Below are positions 45,022 to 53,530 of a stretch of 64,000 nucleotides of DNA, piece by piece. The notes below the pieces were generated by a model that was given only the letters and a program-made list of their open reading frames with translations, was not told the origin of the DNA and did no database searches. Origin of the DNA: Pseudomonadota bacterium (lineage in GTDB: Bacteria; Desulfobacterota; Desulfobulbia; Desulfobulbales; Desulfocapsaceae); assembly GCA_018820855.1 (NCBI GenBank), contig JAHJNL010000007.1, forward strand, positions 186,001-250,000, written 5' to 3'. The position numbers and the translations under genes were made by a program. Within the stretch, counting starts at the first letter, position 1. Each line of letters starts with the position of its first letter.

Positions 45022-46551
45022 ATGCCTTCCCTCTATCGTGACGAAAAATGGCTGGTTGTCAATAAGCCCTCAGGTATCTCCACCCACCGAGCCCATGATG
45101 GCGATCTTGGCCTGGTAGAGTGGCTGAAACTGCACTATGATCTGCCAGTCTATATCTGCTCCCGCCTGGACAAAGGGACCAGCGGTGTACTGGTCTTTGC
45201 TCTGACTCCAGAGGCTGTCGGCGAAGCGCAGACAATTCACGAGAATAACACATCAAAAAAGACCTATTTTTTCATAGCCAAAAAGAGTTCTCATACCTCC
45301 TGGGTCTGTTCCCAGTCTCTGGACAATAAATCCTGCGAGACGCATTTCAGTAAGGTAAAAGAAGGTGCTGTCTATGCCTTGTACAAGGCTGTGATTCATC
45401 GGGGAAGAACGCATCAGATCAGACGCCATGCAGCAGTCTCCGATATTCCCCTTCTCGGAGATGAACAATATGGCGGCCCCGTATTTCCCAGGCTGTGTCT
45501 GCATTGTGGAGCTGTGAACTGGCCAGGCATCGACCACATGCTGCAGATTGATCCTCCAGAGTGGTTTGACGCCTGTCTGGATGGCCTCTCAGAAACGATT
45601 ACGAGTCAGGCACTCGCTGAAAAGCGGTGGCCTTTTTTGTCTGCGATTACAGATTGCTGCAGGCTCATCCATCGTGGTGAGTATACCGAGGATATAGCTG
45701 TTGACAAATATGGGGAATTTCTCTGCGTTACAGGCTTTGATGAATCCCTGTCCGCAGCACAGCACTTGCACAGACTGGGAGCCATGCTTGCCACCCTTTC
45801 TCAAAAATGCGACTGCCGCGGCGGGGTAATCAAGACCAATCGGCGTGATCCGCACAAACACGACCTCTTTGCTGATTTTACGGCTTGGGGGAAGCCTGTT
45901 CCTGAATCTTTTGTTGTCCAGGAACATGGTCTGCAATTTAGGGTTGCCCTCAATAATCGCCAACATGTAGGACTTTTTCTTGATCAGCGTGATTCCCGCA
46001 GCCGGATTGCCAGGGCAGCAAAGGGAAAACGAGTGGCAAATCTGTTTGCCTTCACCTGTTCTTTTTCTGTATATGCTTTGGCAGCGGGAGCGGAAGTGGT
46101 TTTTTCTGTGGATCTGGCAGCCGGATGTCTCAATCGTGGTAAAGAAAATGTTGCCATAAATCAGCTGGCGAACACGGAAAACGGAAAGTTCGTCAAAGAA
46201 GATGTGCGTAAATGGCTGGCGAGACAGCTACGCAAAAAACAAAAAAATCCTCCTGGGTTCGCCCCTTTTGACCTTGTTATCTGTGACCCCCCGGTGTTTG
46301 CTTCTTCCGGCCATGGCAAAAGCTTTCATGTGGAAAAAGAGTGGTCTGCCCTGGTCCATGGTGTTCATGAAATTCTAGGTGATGAGGGCAAAGCCCTGTT
46401 TGCCAATAATCACCAGACCGGCTCTGAACATTACTACTCTGATACCTTGAAAAAAATATTTTCTGAGGTTACCGTATTAAAACCGCCCGTTGATTTTCCG
46501 CAAGTGGCTGGTCAGCCGTCCCATGTGCGCATTTATTGGTGCCGAAAATAG
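45022..46551 (+). CDS. Fusion of RluA-type pseudouridine synthase and RlmI/RlmK-like SAM methyltransferase
   Basis: The 509-residue protein has two enzymes in one chain. Residues 1-190 form an RluA-type pseudouridine synthase with ICSRLDKGTSGVLVF, whose Asp50 would be catalytic, and HRGRTHQIRRHAA; a Cys pair CLHCG follows. From about 210 the chain resembles RlmI-type rRNA cytosine-C5 methyltransferases: CRLIHRGEYTEDIAVDKYGEFL, VGLFLDQRDSRSRI, NLFAFTCSFSVYALAAGA and DPPVF at 422-426. It may modify one or two rRNA or tRNA sites; substrates are unknown. The methyltransferase half of this gene has a decayed partial copy at 49186-49300. Confidence 0.85.
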   Translation: MPSLYRDEKWLVVNKPSGISTHRAHDGDLGLVEWLKLHYDLPVYICSRLDKGTSGVLVFALTPEAVGEAQTIHENNTSKKTYFFIAKKSSHTSWVCSQSLDNKSCETHFSKVKEGAVYALYKAVIHRGRTHQIRRHAAVSDIPLLGDEQYGGPVFPRLCLHCGAVNWPGIDHMLQIDPPEWFDACLDGLSETITSQALAEKRWPFLSAITDCCRLIHRGEYTEDIAVDKYGEFLCVTGFDESLSAAQHLHRLGAMLATLSQKCDCRGGVIKTNRRDPHKHDLFADFTAWGKPVPESFVVQEHGLQFRVALNNRQHVGLFLDQRDSRSRIARAAKGKRVANLFAFTCSFSVYALAAGAEVVFSVDLAAGCLNRGKENVAINQLANTENGKFVKEDVRKWLARQLRKKQKNPPGFAPFDLVICDPPVFASSGHGKSFHVEKEWSALVHGVHEILGDEGKALFANNHQTGSEHYYSDTLKKIFSEVTVLKPPVDFPQVAGQPSHVRIYWCRK

Positions 46552-46826
46552 CGATGACCGTTGTGTTATTCATCTGTTAATCCTTAGTGTTATGACTGGA
46601 ATGTGTCAGATCATGTCTTGAGCTTGCTTGTCATCAGCAAGTCAAATTGCAATTTTCTCTCTTATTATTAAATAGTCGCTTGATCATACCACATGAGAGT
46701 ACTACAATGTAATATGGGCAGTTCTTCATGTATTATTAGTATTGCATGGCCAGAATTTGTTGTTGAAAACAGAATCCATTGGAATTCAGCCACGGCAGTA
46801 CCGGAAGAATGGATAAGGAAATCGAT

Positions 46827-48026
46827 ATGACAAAACAGAATCCAGTTATTGAAATAAAAAAAGATATTGTTTCAATTATTACGGACGAGCTTATTGAACA
46901 GGCAAGAATTGCATCCATCACAAAACAAGATCCCATTATCAGAGTAAAAAAGAAGATTGGCTCAATTGTCACCCATGAGCTCATTGAACAGGCAAAACTC
47001 GCAGCCTCTGTGCAGACAGCCGAATATGCGCCCGGAGAACGTAGTGCTTTGCTTGACGAGATAAAGGTACTGTTAAAACAACAGAATGCTGTTCTTGTTG
47101 CTCACTTTTATACATCACCAGATCTTCAACGGCTAGCAGAGGAGACAGGTGGCTATGTTGCCGACTCCCTGGAAATGGCCAGGTTCGGCACTGAACATTC
47201 AGCAACCACTCTTGTCGTTGCCGGTGTTCAATTTATGGGCGAGACTGCCAAAATTTTGAACCCGGAAAAACGAATTTTAATGCCCGACAAAGGGGCCACA
47301 TGTTCCTTGGATATGGGCTGTCCGGTGGATTTATTCTCGGAGTTCTGTGACGCCCACCCAGATCATACCGTTGTGGTCTATGCCAACACCAGCGCTGTGG
47401 TCAAAGCGAGATCCGATTGGGTTGTTACCTCGGGAATTGCTCTGCCGATCATTGAACATCTTGCTGCGCAAAAAAAGAAAATCCTCTGGGGCCCGGATAA
47501 ACACCTGGGGGCTTATATTCAAAAAATAACCGGCACTGAAATGTTGATTTGGCCGGGCAGCTGTGTTGTTCATGAAAAGTTCAAAGCTAGCGGAATTCAA
47601 AAGCTCAAAAAACAATTTCCTGATGCCTGCGTATTAGTCCACCCTGAATCACCCGAGGAAGTTATCGAACTCGCTGATGTTGTCGGGTCGACATCAGCCT
47701 TGATCAAGGCAAGCATAACGAGCGATGCAAAGCAGTTCATCGTGGTAACAGAACCAGGTATTTTCTATACAATGAAAAAGGCCTCGCCGAATAAAATTTT
47801 TCTGGAAGCCCCGACCGGCGGTATAGGAGGCAGCTGTGGAAGCTGTATGCGTTGCCCCTGGATGGCCATGAATGGTTTACGGAATCTGGCAGAGACTCTG
47901 AAAACGGGAAATAATGAAATAGTGGTTGAAGAAAGTATTCGATGTAAGGCGGCAATTCCCCTTAAACGAATGATGGATTTCGCAAAAAATAGAGCTATTT
48001 CTTTGAAAGGAAAAGGAAACGCCTGA
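46827..48026 (+). CDS. nadA: Quinolinate synthase NadA with duplicated N-terminal extension
   Basis: NadA condenses iminoaspartate and dihydroxyacetone phosphate to quinolinate with a 4Fe-4S cluster. The core starts near [20 protein letters not shown] and has cluster cysteines in [21 protein letters not shown] and [13 protein letters not shown]. The first 70 or so residues are extra compared with usual NadA (about 300-350). They hold two copies of a 30-residue unit (residues 2-31 and 32-61), each ending ELIEQA. The ATG at 46827 has AAGGAA upstream and starts the first unit exactly; TTG at 46779 and ATG at 46809 are alternatives. nadB and nadC are not in the window. Confidence 0.9.
   Translation: MTKQNPVIEIKKDIVSIITDELIEQARIASITKQDPIIRVKKKIGSIVTHELIEQAKLAASVQTAEYAPGERSALLDEIKVLLKQQNAVLVAHFYTSPDLQRLAEETGGYVADSLEMARFGTEHSATTLVVAGVQFMGETAKILNPEKRILMPDKGATCSLDMGCPVDLFSEFCDAHPDHTVVVYANTSAVVKARSDWVVTSGIALPIIEHLAAQKKKILWGPDKHLGAYIQKITGTEMLIWPGSCVVHEKFKASGIQKLKKQFPDACVLVHPESPEEVIELADVVGSTSALIKASITSDAKQFIVVTEPGIFYTMKKASPNKIFLEAPTGGIGGSCGSCMRCPWMAMNGLRNLAETLKTGNNEIVVEESIRCKAAIPLKRMMDFAKNRAISLKGKGNA
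46830..47009 (+). repeat. Two tandem 90-bp units inside the nadA start region
   Basis: Units 46830-46919 and 46920-47009 are head-to-tail, in frame, and encode [14 protein letters not shown]... and [14 protein letters not shown].... About 19 of 30 residues are identical, so the duplication is not fresh. Each unit is predicted helical with ELIEQA near its end. It forms the extension before the NadA core. Confidence 0.85.
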
Positions 48027-48232
48027 TTTCTGATACGTCTTATAAAAGAGACAAGGAGCATGAATTGTTTGGATACCTTAATCTTGGCAACTGTTTCAGG
48101 TCAAGGTGCTGGTCATGCTCCAGCAGAGAAAGGTGAACAAAAAAGGAGGGTCAGTCTCCGTTACAGAAATTTCCCTTGTTCAATCCTGTTACACACCCGA
48201 CAACGAAGAAAACTTCTGACATTAATTGGTTG

Positions 48233-48346
48233 TTACTTTCTCCTCAGTCGCAACAATAGTTTGACAGCCTCATAAGCGATGCTGATGATCACAAAGCCAA
48301 CAGTGCCGAGAAGTACCCAGCCTAGATATTCAGACGCACCATTCAA
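48233..48346 (-). CDS. 37-residue single-span membrane protein (paralog 1)
   Basis: A small ORF with a TTG start and a near-perfect AGGAGGG 7 nt upstream; a stop codon two codons upstream fixes the start. It encodes MNGASEYLGW..., a hydrophobic segment of about 18 residues (10-27) and a basic tail ending LRRK, so the C-terminus should face the cytoplasm. It is 46% identical over its full length (17 of 37) to the ORF at 48729-48842. The matched length, shared motif GA.E.LG and good ribosome-binding sites argue that both are real genes. The function is unknown. Confidence 0.75.
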   Translation of the reverse strand: MNGASEYLGWVLLGTVGFVIISIAYEAVKLLLRLRRK

Positions 48347-48728
48347 TGGTTATCCCTCCTTTGATACTATTTGTTCTAATTAACCTGAAAGTCTGCTTTT
48401 CACGTCTTTCGTCACTGAAAATGACGATTCTGTTTTTAACATTTTTCGAAAGTGAATTCAAAGGACAAACAGGTAAAAAATCATACCCGACTCAAATCAG
48501 TCGAGTATGAGCACTCTCATTGCTGTCCGATTTCTAGAAAAGATACCAGCAAGATTTTGGTATGACACGGAAGATGAGAGGAGAAAGAAGAAGGACAGAA
48601 TTATTAAAATACCCATGGGTTACACCAGAAACGAAGAGTGCAGGACAGAGGGTAACTACAAACAGGAATTCACCTCTGTCTCCATTCCTAACACGTTGAG
48701 GCGTCTGGGAAGATATGATGCAAGGACA
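48347..48728. other. Intergenic region between the two small membrane protein genes
   Basis: About 380 bp. It holds the terminator of the second small gene (48475-48509) and, presumably, the promoter of the first. A plus-strand ORF here has no conserved feature and overlaps the second gene antisense, so I do not call it. Confidence 0.45.
48475..48509 (-). terminator. Terminator after the second small membrane protein gene
   Basis: An 11-bp stem (48482-48492 with 48499-48509, 6-nt loop) is followed on the minus strand by ATTTTTT. One position pairs as G-U only in the minus-strand transcript and is a C-A mismatch in the plus one, so the minus direction is favoured. It lies about 220 bp after the stop of the second small ORF. 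Confidence 0.65.
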
Positions 48729-48842
48729 CTATTTTTTTTCAATGCGCAGAAACATTTTGACCAACTGACCAACGACGCTAATTGTTATAAAGCCAAGAAT
48801 AGCCAAAATTACCAAGCCAAGATTTTCAGGTGCACCATCCAT
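48729..48842 (-). CDS. 37-residue single-span membrane protein (paralog 2)
   Basis: An ATG-started ORF with GAGAGGA 7 nt upstream, encoding MDGAPENLGL..., one hydrophobic segment (about 9-27) and a basic end FLRIEKK. Same length as the ORF at 48233-48346 and 17 identical residues, including G3, A4, E6, L8, G9, G17, F18, S22, V28, K29, L32 and R33. No family was recognised; small single-span proteins of this kind often bind larger membrane complexes. Confidence 0.75.
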   Translation of the reverse strand: MDGAPENLGLVILAILGFITISVVGQLVKMFLRIEKK

Positions 48843-49185
48843 TGGAATGTCCTCTCTTTATTATATTAATGTGGTTGACTGTAAAAGACATAGTTTACAT
48901 TTTGCAGAAAATTGAGGTTTTTTCTAGCATATTTTTTTTTTGATTTCAAACAACTTTTTCAATAAAATTAAATTTAATTACCTTTAATAGTAATGAGTTG
49001 GGATAATCTCTAATTTTCGCCATGCTCACATGACACGCTGTGGGACTTTCTCCCAGCAACTATCATTACCAAAAAATATACATTGTGATGAGCCTGATCC
49101 TTTTTTAGAAATTGTGCAGAAATCTTCAGGAGAGACAGCTAAGTGACTGATGGTTGATGTTCGTTTTTGCCTTCAGTCTATTAAC
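48843..49185. other. Intergenic region upstream of the second small gene
   Basis: About 340 bp, AT-rich with long A/T runs near 48930-48970. It should hold the promoter of the second small membrane protein gene on the minus strand, but no clean -35/-10 pair was found. Nothing else can be supported. Confidence 0.4.
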
Positions 49186-49300
49186 CTTCACGATTACAGT
49201 TATGATACCTTGAAAAAGCAGTCATCTGAGATTACGTTATGAGATTTGTTCTAAGGGATTCCTCAGGTGATTGGTCAGCCGCCTTCCCATGTCTGATTGA
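49186..49300 (+). pseudogene. Decayed fragment similar to the 3' end of the RluA/methyltransferase fusion gene
   Basis: This stretch aligns with 46428-46540, the 3' end of the fusion gene. Exact blocks include TGATACCTTGAAAAA (15 nt), TGGTCAGCCG and TCCCATGT in the same order and spacing. In the corresponding frame it reads DTLKK, SE.T, then a stop, and after a shift PQV.GQP.SHV. Stops and frame changes show it is not functional. It may be a remnant of a duplication that bracketed nadA and the two small genes. Confidence 0.7.
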
Positions 49301-49380
49301 TATTGATTCCGGTAAGAGAATCCTGTCTGCGAGAAACCTTCCACCCTGAGAAGCAAAACAGCAAAAGGACATTAATTAAT

Positions 49381-50190
49381 ATGTGTGAATTCTGCAGCGA
49401 ACATGGCGACGGTAAGGTGTGGTTTAAAAACGCTGAAAATTATGGCAAAGATCTCATGAGTGATCTCGCTCGTCGAGAGTATATTAATGAGTTTTTTACC
49501 TCCACGATTGAACAAGGTGCTGTGACCATCGGTCGCCTGGAAACCCTGTTTGGAAAAAAGAAACGCCTTCCCGCCAGACTGGTAAAAGGAATGGTAGAAA
49601 AGGCCAGGGTAGAACATTTCGGGCAAGTGGTAACCATAGAGGATATCAGAGAATTGGTAGGTAAAGCAGCCACGGTGGTCAGGCTGCCCTGTGCCTGCCG
49701 CTGGGCTTCCATGAAAAAAGAAAACCGCTGTTGTTATTCAGTCAGCTACTCCGCTGAAGCCTGGTACAAGGATCTTGACATGGGCTATTTTGGTCTTGCT
49801 CAGGATCAGGGCTTGGAATCATTAAACCCTGTACAAGCTATCGGGCAGATGGAGGAACTGGAAAGAGAAGGGGCTGTGCATACCATCTGGACTATGATGA
49901 CACCTTTTATCGGGGCTATCTGTAACTGTCAGCCCAAAGATTGCCTGGGACTGCGCACCCTGTCCATAGACGTGGAAACCATGTTTCGTGGTGAGCAGAT
50001 GGCCTCAATAGATAAAGAGCAGTGTACCGGTTGTGGTGCCTGCGAAGATGCCTGTCATTTCAATGCGATCACCAGCGTCGAGATGTCTGGCGAAGATAAG
50101 GCTCACATCCACTCTTTGGCCTGTTTTGGTTGTGGATTATGCCGCAATGTCTGTCCTGCTGAAGCCATCTCCATGATGAGCAGAGAATAG
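49381..50190 (+). CDS. 4Fe-4S protein with extra cysteine motifs, function unknown
   Basis: The 269-residue protein ends in two ferredoxin motifs, CTGCGACEDAC and CFGCGLCRNVCP. The middle contains further cysteine groups: LPCACRWASMKKENRCCYS (near 103-121) and ICNCQPKDCLG (about 180-190), which could hold another cluster or metal. The N-terminus begins MCEFCSEHGDG with a CXXC. I know similar cysteine-rich proteins from anaerobes but no assigned role. The chosen ATG at 49381 starts this cysteine motif; the frame upstream to 49297 overlaps the pseudogene. Confidence 0.75.
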   Translation: MCEFCSEHGDGKVWFKNAENYGKDLMSDLARREYINEFFTSTIEQGAVTIGRLETLFGKKKRLPARLVKGMVEKARVEHFGQVVTIEDIRELVGKAATVVRLPCACRWASMKKENRCCYSVSYSAEAWYKDLDMGYFGLAQDQGLESLNPVQAIGQMEELEREGAVHTIWTMMTPFIGAICNCQPKDCLGLRTLSIDVETMFRGEQMASIDKEQCTGCGACEDACHFNAITSVEMSGEDKAHIHSLACFGCGLCRNVCPAEAISMMSRE

Positions 50191-50484
50191 CACTATTGAG
50201 TCGGGCAGAGATAACCAGAGCTACTTTATTGAAGAGGATCGAAGTTAACTGATCCCGTCTTTACCCTCTCTCTGCGTACACTCGCAGTGATAGTCATTGA
50301 CTAGCAGGTAACTGCCTTGCTAATGTAACTTATGTAAACGCTCCTGAGTGACAGGATTGCCATGGTTCACTGAAAGTGACTGTCCATGTAGTTATGGCAT
50401 GGTCCTTTTCCGCTCCTCCCCTAAAAGGTTCATGATTTCCCCAACTGGCTGTTATGTTTCAGGTCAGTCACCAAGATAACTGTA

Positions 50485-51357
50485 ATGAATACAATCTACG
50501 AACGAATCACATGGATTTTTGATCCACTTCACCAGTTTTATGAACACGAAAAAATGCACCGCAAGATCTCCATCCTGCTGGTGCTGCTCTTTATCACCAG
50601 TCTTTTCGTTATAGAGTTAAAACGACAACACTGGCTTCCTGAGCAGTTGAGTTACATGATACCGGGAAACCATTTTTATGCCATAGGTGGCGCCTTTACG
50701 GTAATTCTCATCCTTGAAGTAATCAGTCTCATTTTCACCCTTCCCTGCTCTTTTTCCCGTTCAGTAGGGAAACAATTTGAGATCCTCTCCTTGATTTTAA
50801 TGCGCAATGCTTTTAAGGAGTTGTCACACTTTCAGGAACCAGTCACCTTTCTCGGTAATGAGCAAGGTATCCTGCATATCCTGTCAGACGGTTTCGGGGC
50901 GGTTGTCATCTTCACCCTTCTTGGCGTTTATTATATTTTACAGAACAAAGTTCAGGATGAGCGGGAGAATGTTAACGATATATTCAGTTTTGTAGCTGCC
51001 AAAAAGGGTATTGCCCTGATTCTTCTCACCTCCTTTGTTCTTATGGGCTTACGTGCACTTTACCTTACCTTGGCAGGGATTGAACATACAGATTTCTTTC
51101 ATGATTTTTATACCCTACTAATTATCACCGATATATTGGTGGTTCTCATTGCCCAGTGTTTTCATCCTTCCTTTTATTCTGTTTTTCGCAATTCCGGTTT
51201 TGCTCTTTCCACCATGATTATTCGTATTGCTTTGGTGGCTCCGGTCTACTTTAATGTCCTGCTCGGTGTGGCTGCAATTGTTCTGGCCATTCTGCTGACA
51301 GTTATTAGTGGCAAACTGTTTCCAATGCAAAAAAAAGGCAGGAAACAAAAAGGGTAA
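50485..51357 (+). CDS. Polytopic membrane protein of unknown function
   Basis: The 290-residue protein has about six hydrophobic segments (near 27-44, 64-87, 136-153, 174-192, 210-225 and 237-273) and a basic C-terminus. It has no cofactor or transport motif that I recognise. Between this gene and the ferredoxin-type gene upstream lie about 290 bp; the next gene starts 110 bp downstream, so it may stand alone. Confidence 0.65.
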   Translation: MNTIYERITWIFDPLHQFYEHEKMHRKISILLVLLFITSLFVIELKRQHWLPEQLSYMIPGNHFYAIGGAFTVILILEVISLIFTLPCSFSRSVGKQFEILSLILMRNAFKELSHFQEPVTFLGNEQGILHILSDGFGAVVIFTLLGVYYILQNKVQDERENVNDIFSFVAAKKGIALILLTSFVLMGLRALYLTLAGIEHTDFFHDFYTLLIITDILVVLIAQCFHPSFYSVFRNSGFALSTMIIRIALVAPVYFNVLLGVAAIVLAILLTVISGKLFPMQKKGRKQKG

Positions 51358-51466
51358 TGTTATATGAACGAAATATATTCTCTTCTTCCAGTGTTGACAT
51401 GCAATCAATGCACCGCCATAGTGCCCACTTCCAGGCAGCAACAAATAAAAATGAATCTCAAGAAAC

Positions 51467-52087
51467 ATGACTGTCAGTAAAACGAATCGTCCAGGTTTTG
51501 ACCGGCGGATGAGCAAGGACGAAATAAACAATTGCCCTATGGCGCAGTGGACAGGACCTGTGCATGTGGTGAGGACGAATGATGAACTGGCCAAAGCAAT
51601 GCCTAGGCTTGCTGGTCATACCCTCCTCGGCTTTGATACGGAAACCCGACCGGCATATACAAAAGGAGAAAGCTACCTGCCTTCACTCCTGCAACTGGCA
51701 AGCGAAACAGAGGTTTTCATCTTTCAGTTCAAAGACCTGGGCCTGGCCAAACCACTGCGCGATATTTTGGCCGATCCAACCATCATCAAGGCCGGTGTGA
51801 GTCTGGACTACGACATCCGTGAGCTAAAAAAGATCTCCCGTTTCAAGGCTGCAGGCTTTGTGGACCTGGGCAATCTTGCCAAGCGGGCGAGCATCAAAAA
51901 TCACGGCCTGCGTGGACTGGCCGCCGTACTCCTCGGATTCCGTATTTCCAAAGGGGCGCAGACCTCCAACTGGGCTAAGGATGTGTTAACTCCACAACAA
52001 ATCCAATACGCGGCCACCGATGCCTGGGTGGGAAGGAAACTCCATCAGGCCTTGCAACAACTGACCATGAATAAGGACCAAACATGA
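51467..52087 (+). CDS. 3'-5' exonuclease, RNase D / DEDDy type
   Basis: The 206-residue protein is a single DEDDy exonuclease domain: FDTETRPAY (Asp, Glu), [11 protein letters not shown] (Asp) and the final YAATDAWVG (Tyr, Asp). It lacks the HRDC domains of RNase D, so it resembles short RNase-D-like exonucleases of uncertain substrate, RNA or DNA. An ATG at 51497 is an alternative start. It overlaps the VF530 gene by 4 bp. Confidence 0.85.
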   Translation: MTVSKTNRPGFDRRMSKDEINNCPMAQWTGPVHVVRTNDELAKAMPRLAGHTLLGFDTETRPAYTKGESYLPSLLQLASETEVFIFQFKDLGLAKPLRDILADPTIIKAGVSLDYDIRELKKISRFKAAGFVDLGNLAKRASIKNHGLRGLAAVLLGFRISKGAQTSNWAKDVLTPQQIQYAATDAWVGRKLHQALQQLTMNKDQT

Positions 52088-52377
52088 GCAAACCCCAGAG
52101 CAAGAACCCACTGGAAGGCATCACCCTGGAGATGATCCTGACCCGTCTCGTTGAACAATACGGCTGGTACAGACTGGGTAAGAAGATCGACATCAACTGC
52201 TTTACCAAGACTCCCAGTATCAACTCGAGTCTCAAGTTCCTGCGCAAGACACCGTGGGCCAGAGAAAAGGTGGAGACCCTCTATCTGAGAACCAAGTTTT
52301 CCTCAAAGGTTGTTAAAAAAGCTAACGTAAGTGATGAAAAAGCAGAGAATGTGTGGTTGAAAAAAAAGCGTAGTTGA
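52084..52377 (+). CDS. VF530-family (DUF2132) small DNA-binding protein
   Basis: A 97-residue protein with the family blocks [21 protein letters not shown] and [22 protein letters not shown], found in the VF530 domain, whose structure resembles a DNA-binding fold. The C-terminal 30 residues are lysine-rich. Biological role unknown. It is coupled to the exonuclease gene by ATGA. Confidence 0.88.
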   Translation: MSKPQSKNPLEGITLEMILTRLVEQYGWYRLGKKIDINCFTKTPSINSSLKFLRKTPWAREKVETLYLRTKFSSKVVKKANVSDEKAENVWLKKKRS

Positions 52378-52495
52378 CGAGACACTGGTGGAATTGAATA
52401 GTTCGCCGTCGCACAGATGGCAGAATATTTCAAGCTCTTCATACACCAGTATTATTTTTTGAAGCAGAATTTTCTGAGCCAGCTGTTTTTCAATC

Positions 52496-53524
52496 TCATG
52501 ATTCGGAGATGCGGCTGTAAATACCCTGTGCCGGGTTCAGAACCCTGCCCTGCTGCTTCAGGCGGGAGAGGACGCCATACAACTTTCTGGCCGGAAATCC
52601 AGTTGCCTTCTGCAGGTCTTTGATGCTGAGATTGCTCTTGCTGTCACTTATGCAAGCGGCAACCAGAGCCGTGTCCGTCAGGTGGCTCTGCAAACTGTCT
52701 CGCGGAGTTGTCGTTATTGGTTCTTTTGGACTCTTCTGAGTTGCAGGCCTGAGTCCTTTCGCTTTATCCTTCACTATTGTGGGAAGATCAAAATCATCCA
52801 TGCTGATTCCGAATAAATCTTCCAGCTGATCATCTGCAATAACCTTACTGTCCATTGCCATGTCTGCCTCCAGAATGCTGGCTGTCTTGTCATGTATAGC
52901 CTGATTAACCAAGTCTTCAAGAACCGCTTGCCGCAAGATGAAAAACAGAGAGGGATCTTCATCAAGTCGCGCGCCGACGCCATACAGGGTGGCTGCAATA
53001 TGCTTGCACATGGATGCCCAGTCCGGGCAGCTACAGTCAAATGAAATTTCTGCAGGTGTTGGAAAGAGCCCTTTGCCCTGGACCATGAAAATTTCCTGCA
53101 GCTCCTTGGGGAATTTTCCGGTAAGCAGATCAGGCAGTGAAGAAAGTCTGGACTGGCACTCTTTTTTGATAATCTGCCAGTTCTGCTTTTTCATTTTGGC
53201 AATGCGTATCAGCACCTCATAGGGCTTACTGCGGGAACCTTGGACAAGTGCTTTTATCGTGCCCGGAGTAATCTGCAGATCGAGCACGGCCCCATGCCGG
53301 ACATAGCTACTGCCCCGTCCGATGCGGTTGCTATAGTCGGCATAGCTTTTCAGGTTATTGTTCCACGCCTTTCCCCACCAGGTTCTGGCCAGAGTCTGGC
53401 CTTCGAGGATTATCGGACGAAGGGCAGGGTTCTTTTTACGAAGCTGTTTGATTTTTTTTTCAGCTTTGGCCTTTCTTTCGGCCACACTGATATATTTAGG
53501 ATAAGATCCATAGCTCATCGTCAA
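52496..53524 (-). CDS. SWIM zinc-finger protein
   Basis: The 342-residue protein has the SWIM motif CSCPDWASMCKH (CxC...CxH) near residues 163-174, which binds zinc and probably nucleic acid or protein. N-terminal block ARTWWGKAWN is typical of bacterial SWIM proteins that travel with SNF2 helicases. The last 60 residues look like a winged-helix module (LSIKDLQKATGFPARKLYGVLSRLKQQGRV). It starts 6 bp after the helicase gene, so the two probably act together. Confidence 0.88.
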   Translation of the reverse strand: MTMSYGSYPKYISVAERKAKAEKKIKQLRKKNPALRPIILEGQTLARTWWGKAWNNNLKSYADYSNRIGRGSSYVRHGAVLDLQITPGTIKALVQGSRSKPYEVLIRIAKMKKQNWQIIKKECQSRLSSLPDLLTGKFPKELQEIFMVQGKGLFPTPAEISFDCSCPDWASMCKHIAATLYGVGARLDEDPSLFFILRQAVLEDLVNQAIHDKTASILEADMAMDSKVIADDQLEDLFGISMDDFDLPTIVKDKAKGLRPATQKSPKEPITTTPRDSLQSHLTDTALVAACISDSKSNLSIKDLQKATGFPARKLYGVLSRLKQQGRVLNPAQGIYSRISES

Positions 53525-53530
53525 TTTCCT

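Noticed and set aside
48507-48869. Plus-strand 120-residue ORF between the small genes
   Set aside because: No domain or start signal, and it covers the small membrane gene and a terminator antisense.
50191-50484. Possible structured element (GCCATG...ATGGC and TCACT/AGTGA) before the membrane protein gene
   Set aside because: Pairs are short and scattered with no T-run or known motif.
51357-51470. 37-codon plus-strand ORF joined to the membrane protein stop (TAATG) and the exonuclease start (ATGA)
   Set aside because: No usable Shine-Dalgarno sequence and odd Ser/His-rich composition; the overlaps may be chance.
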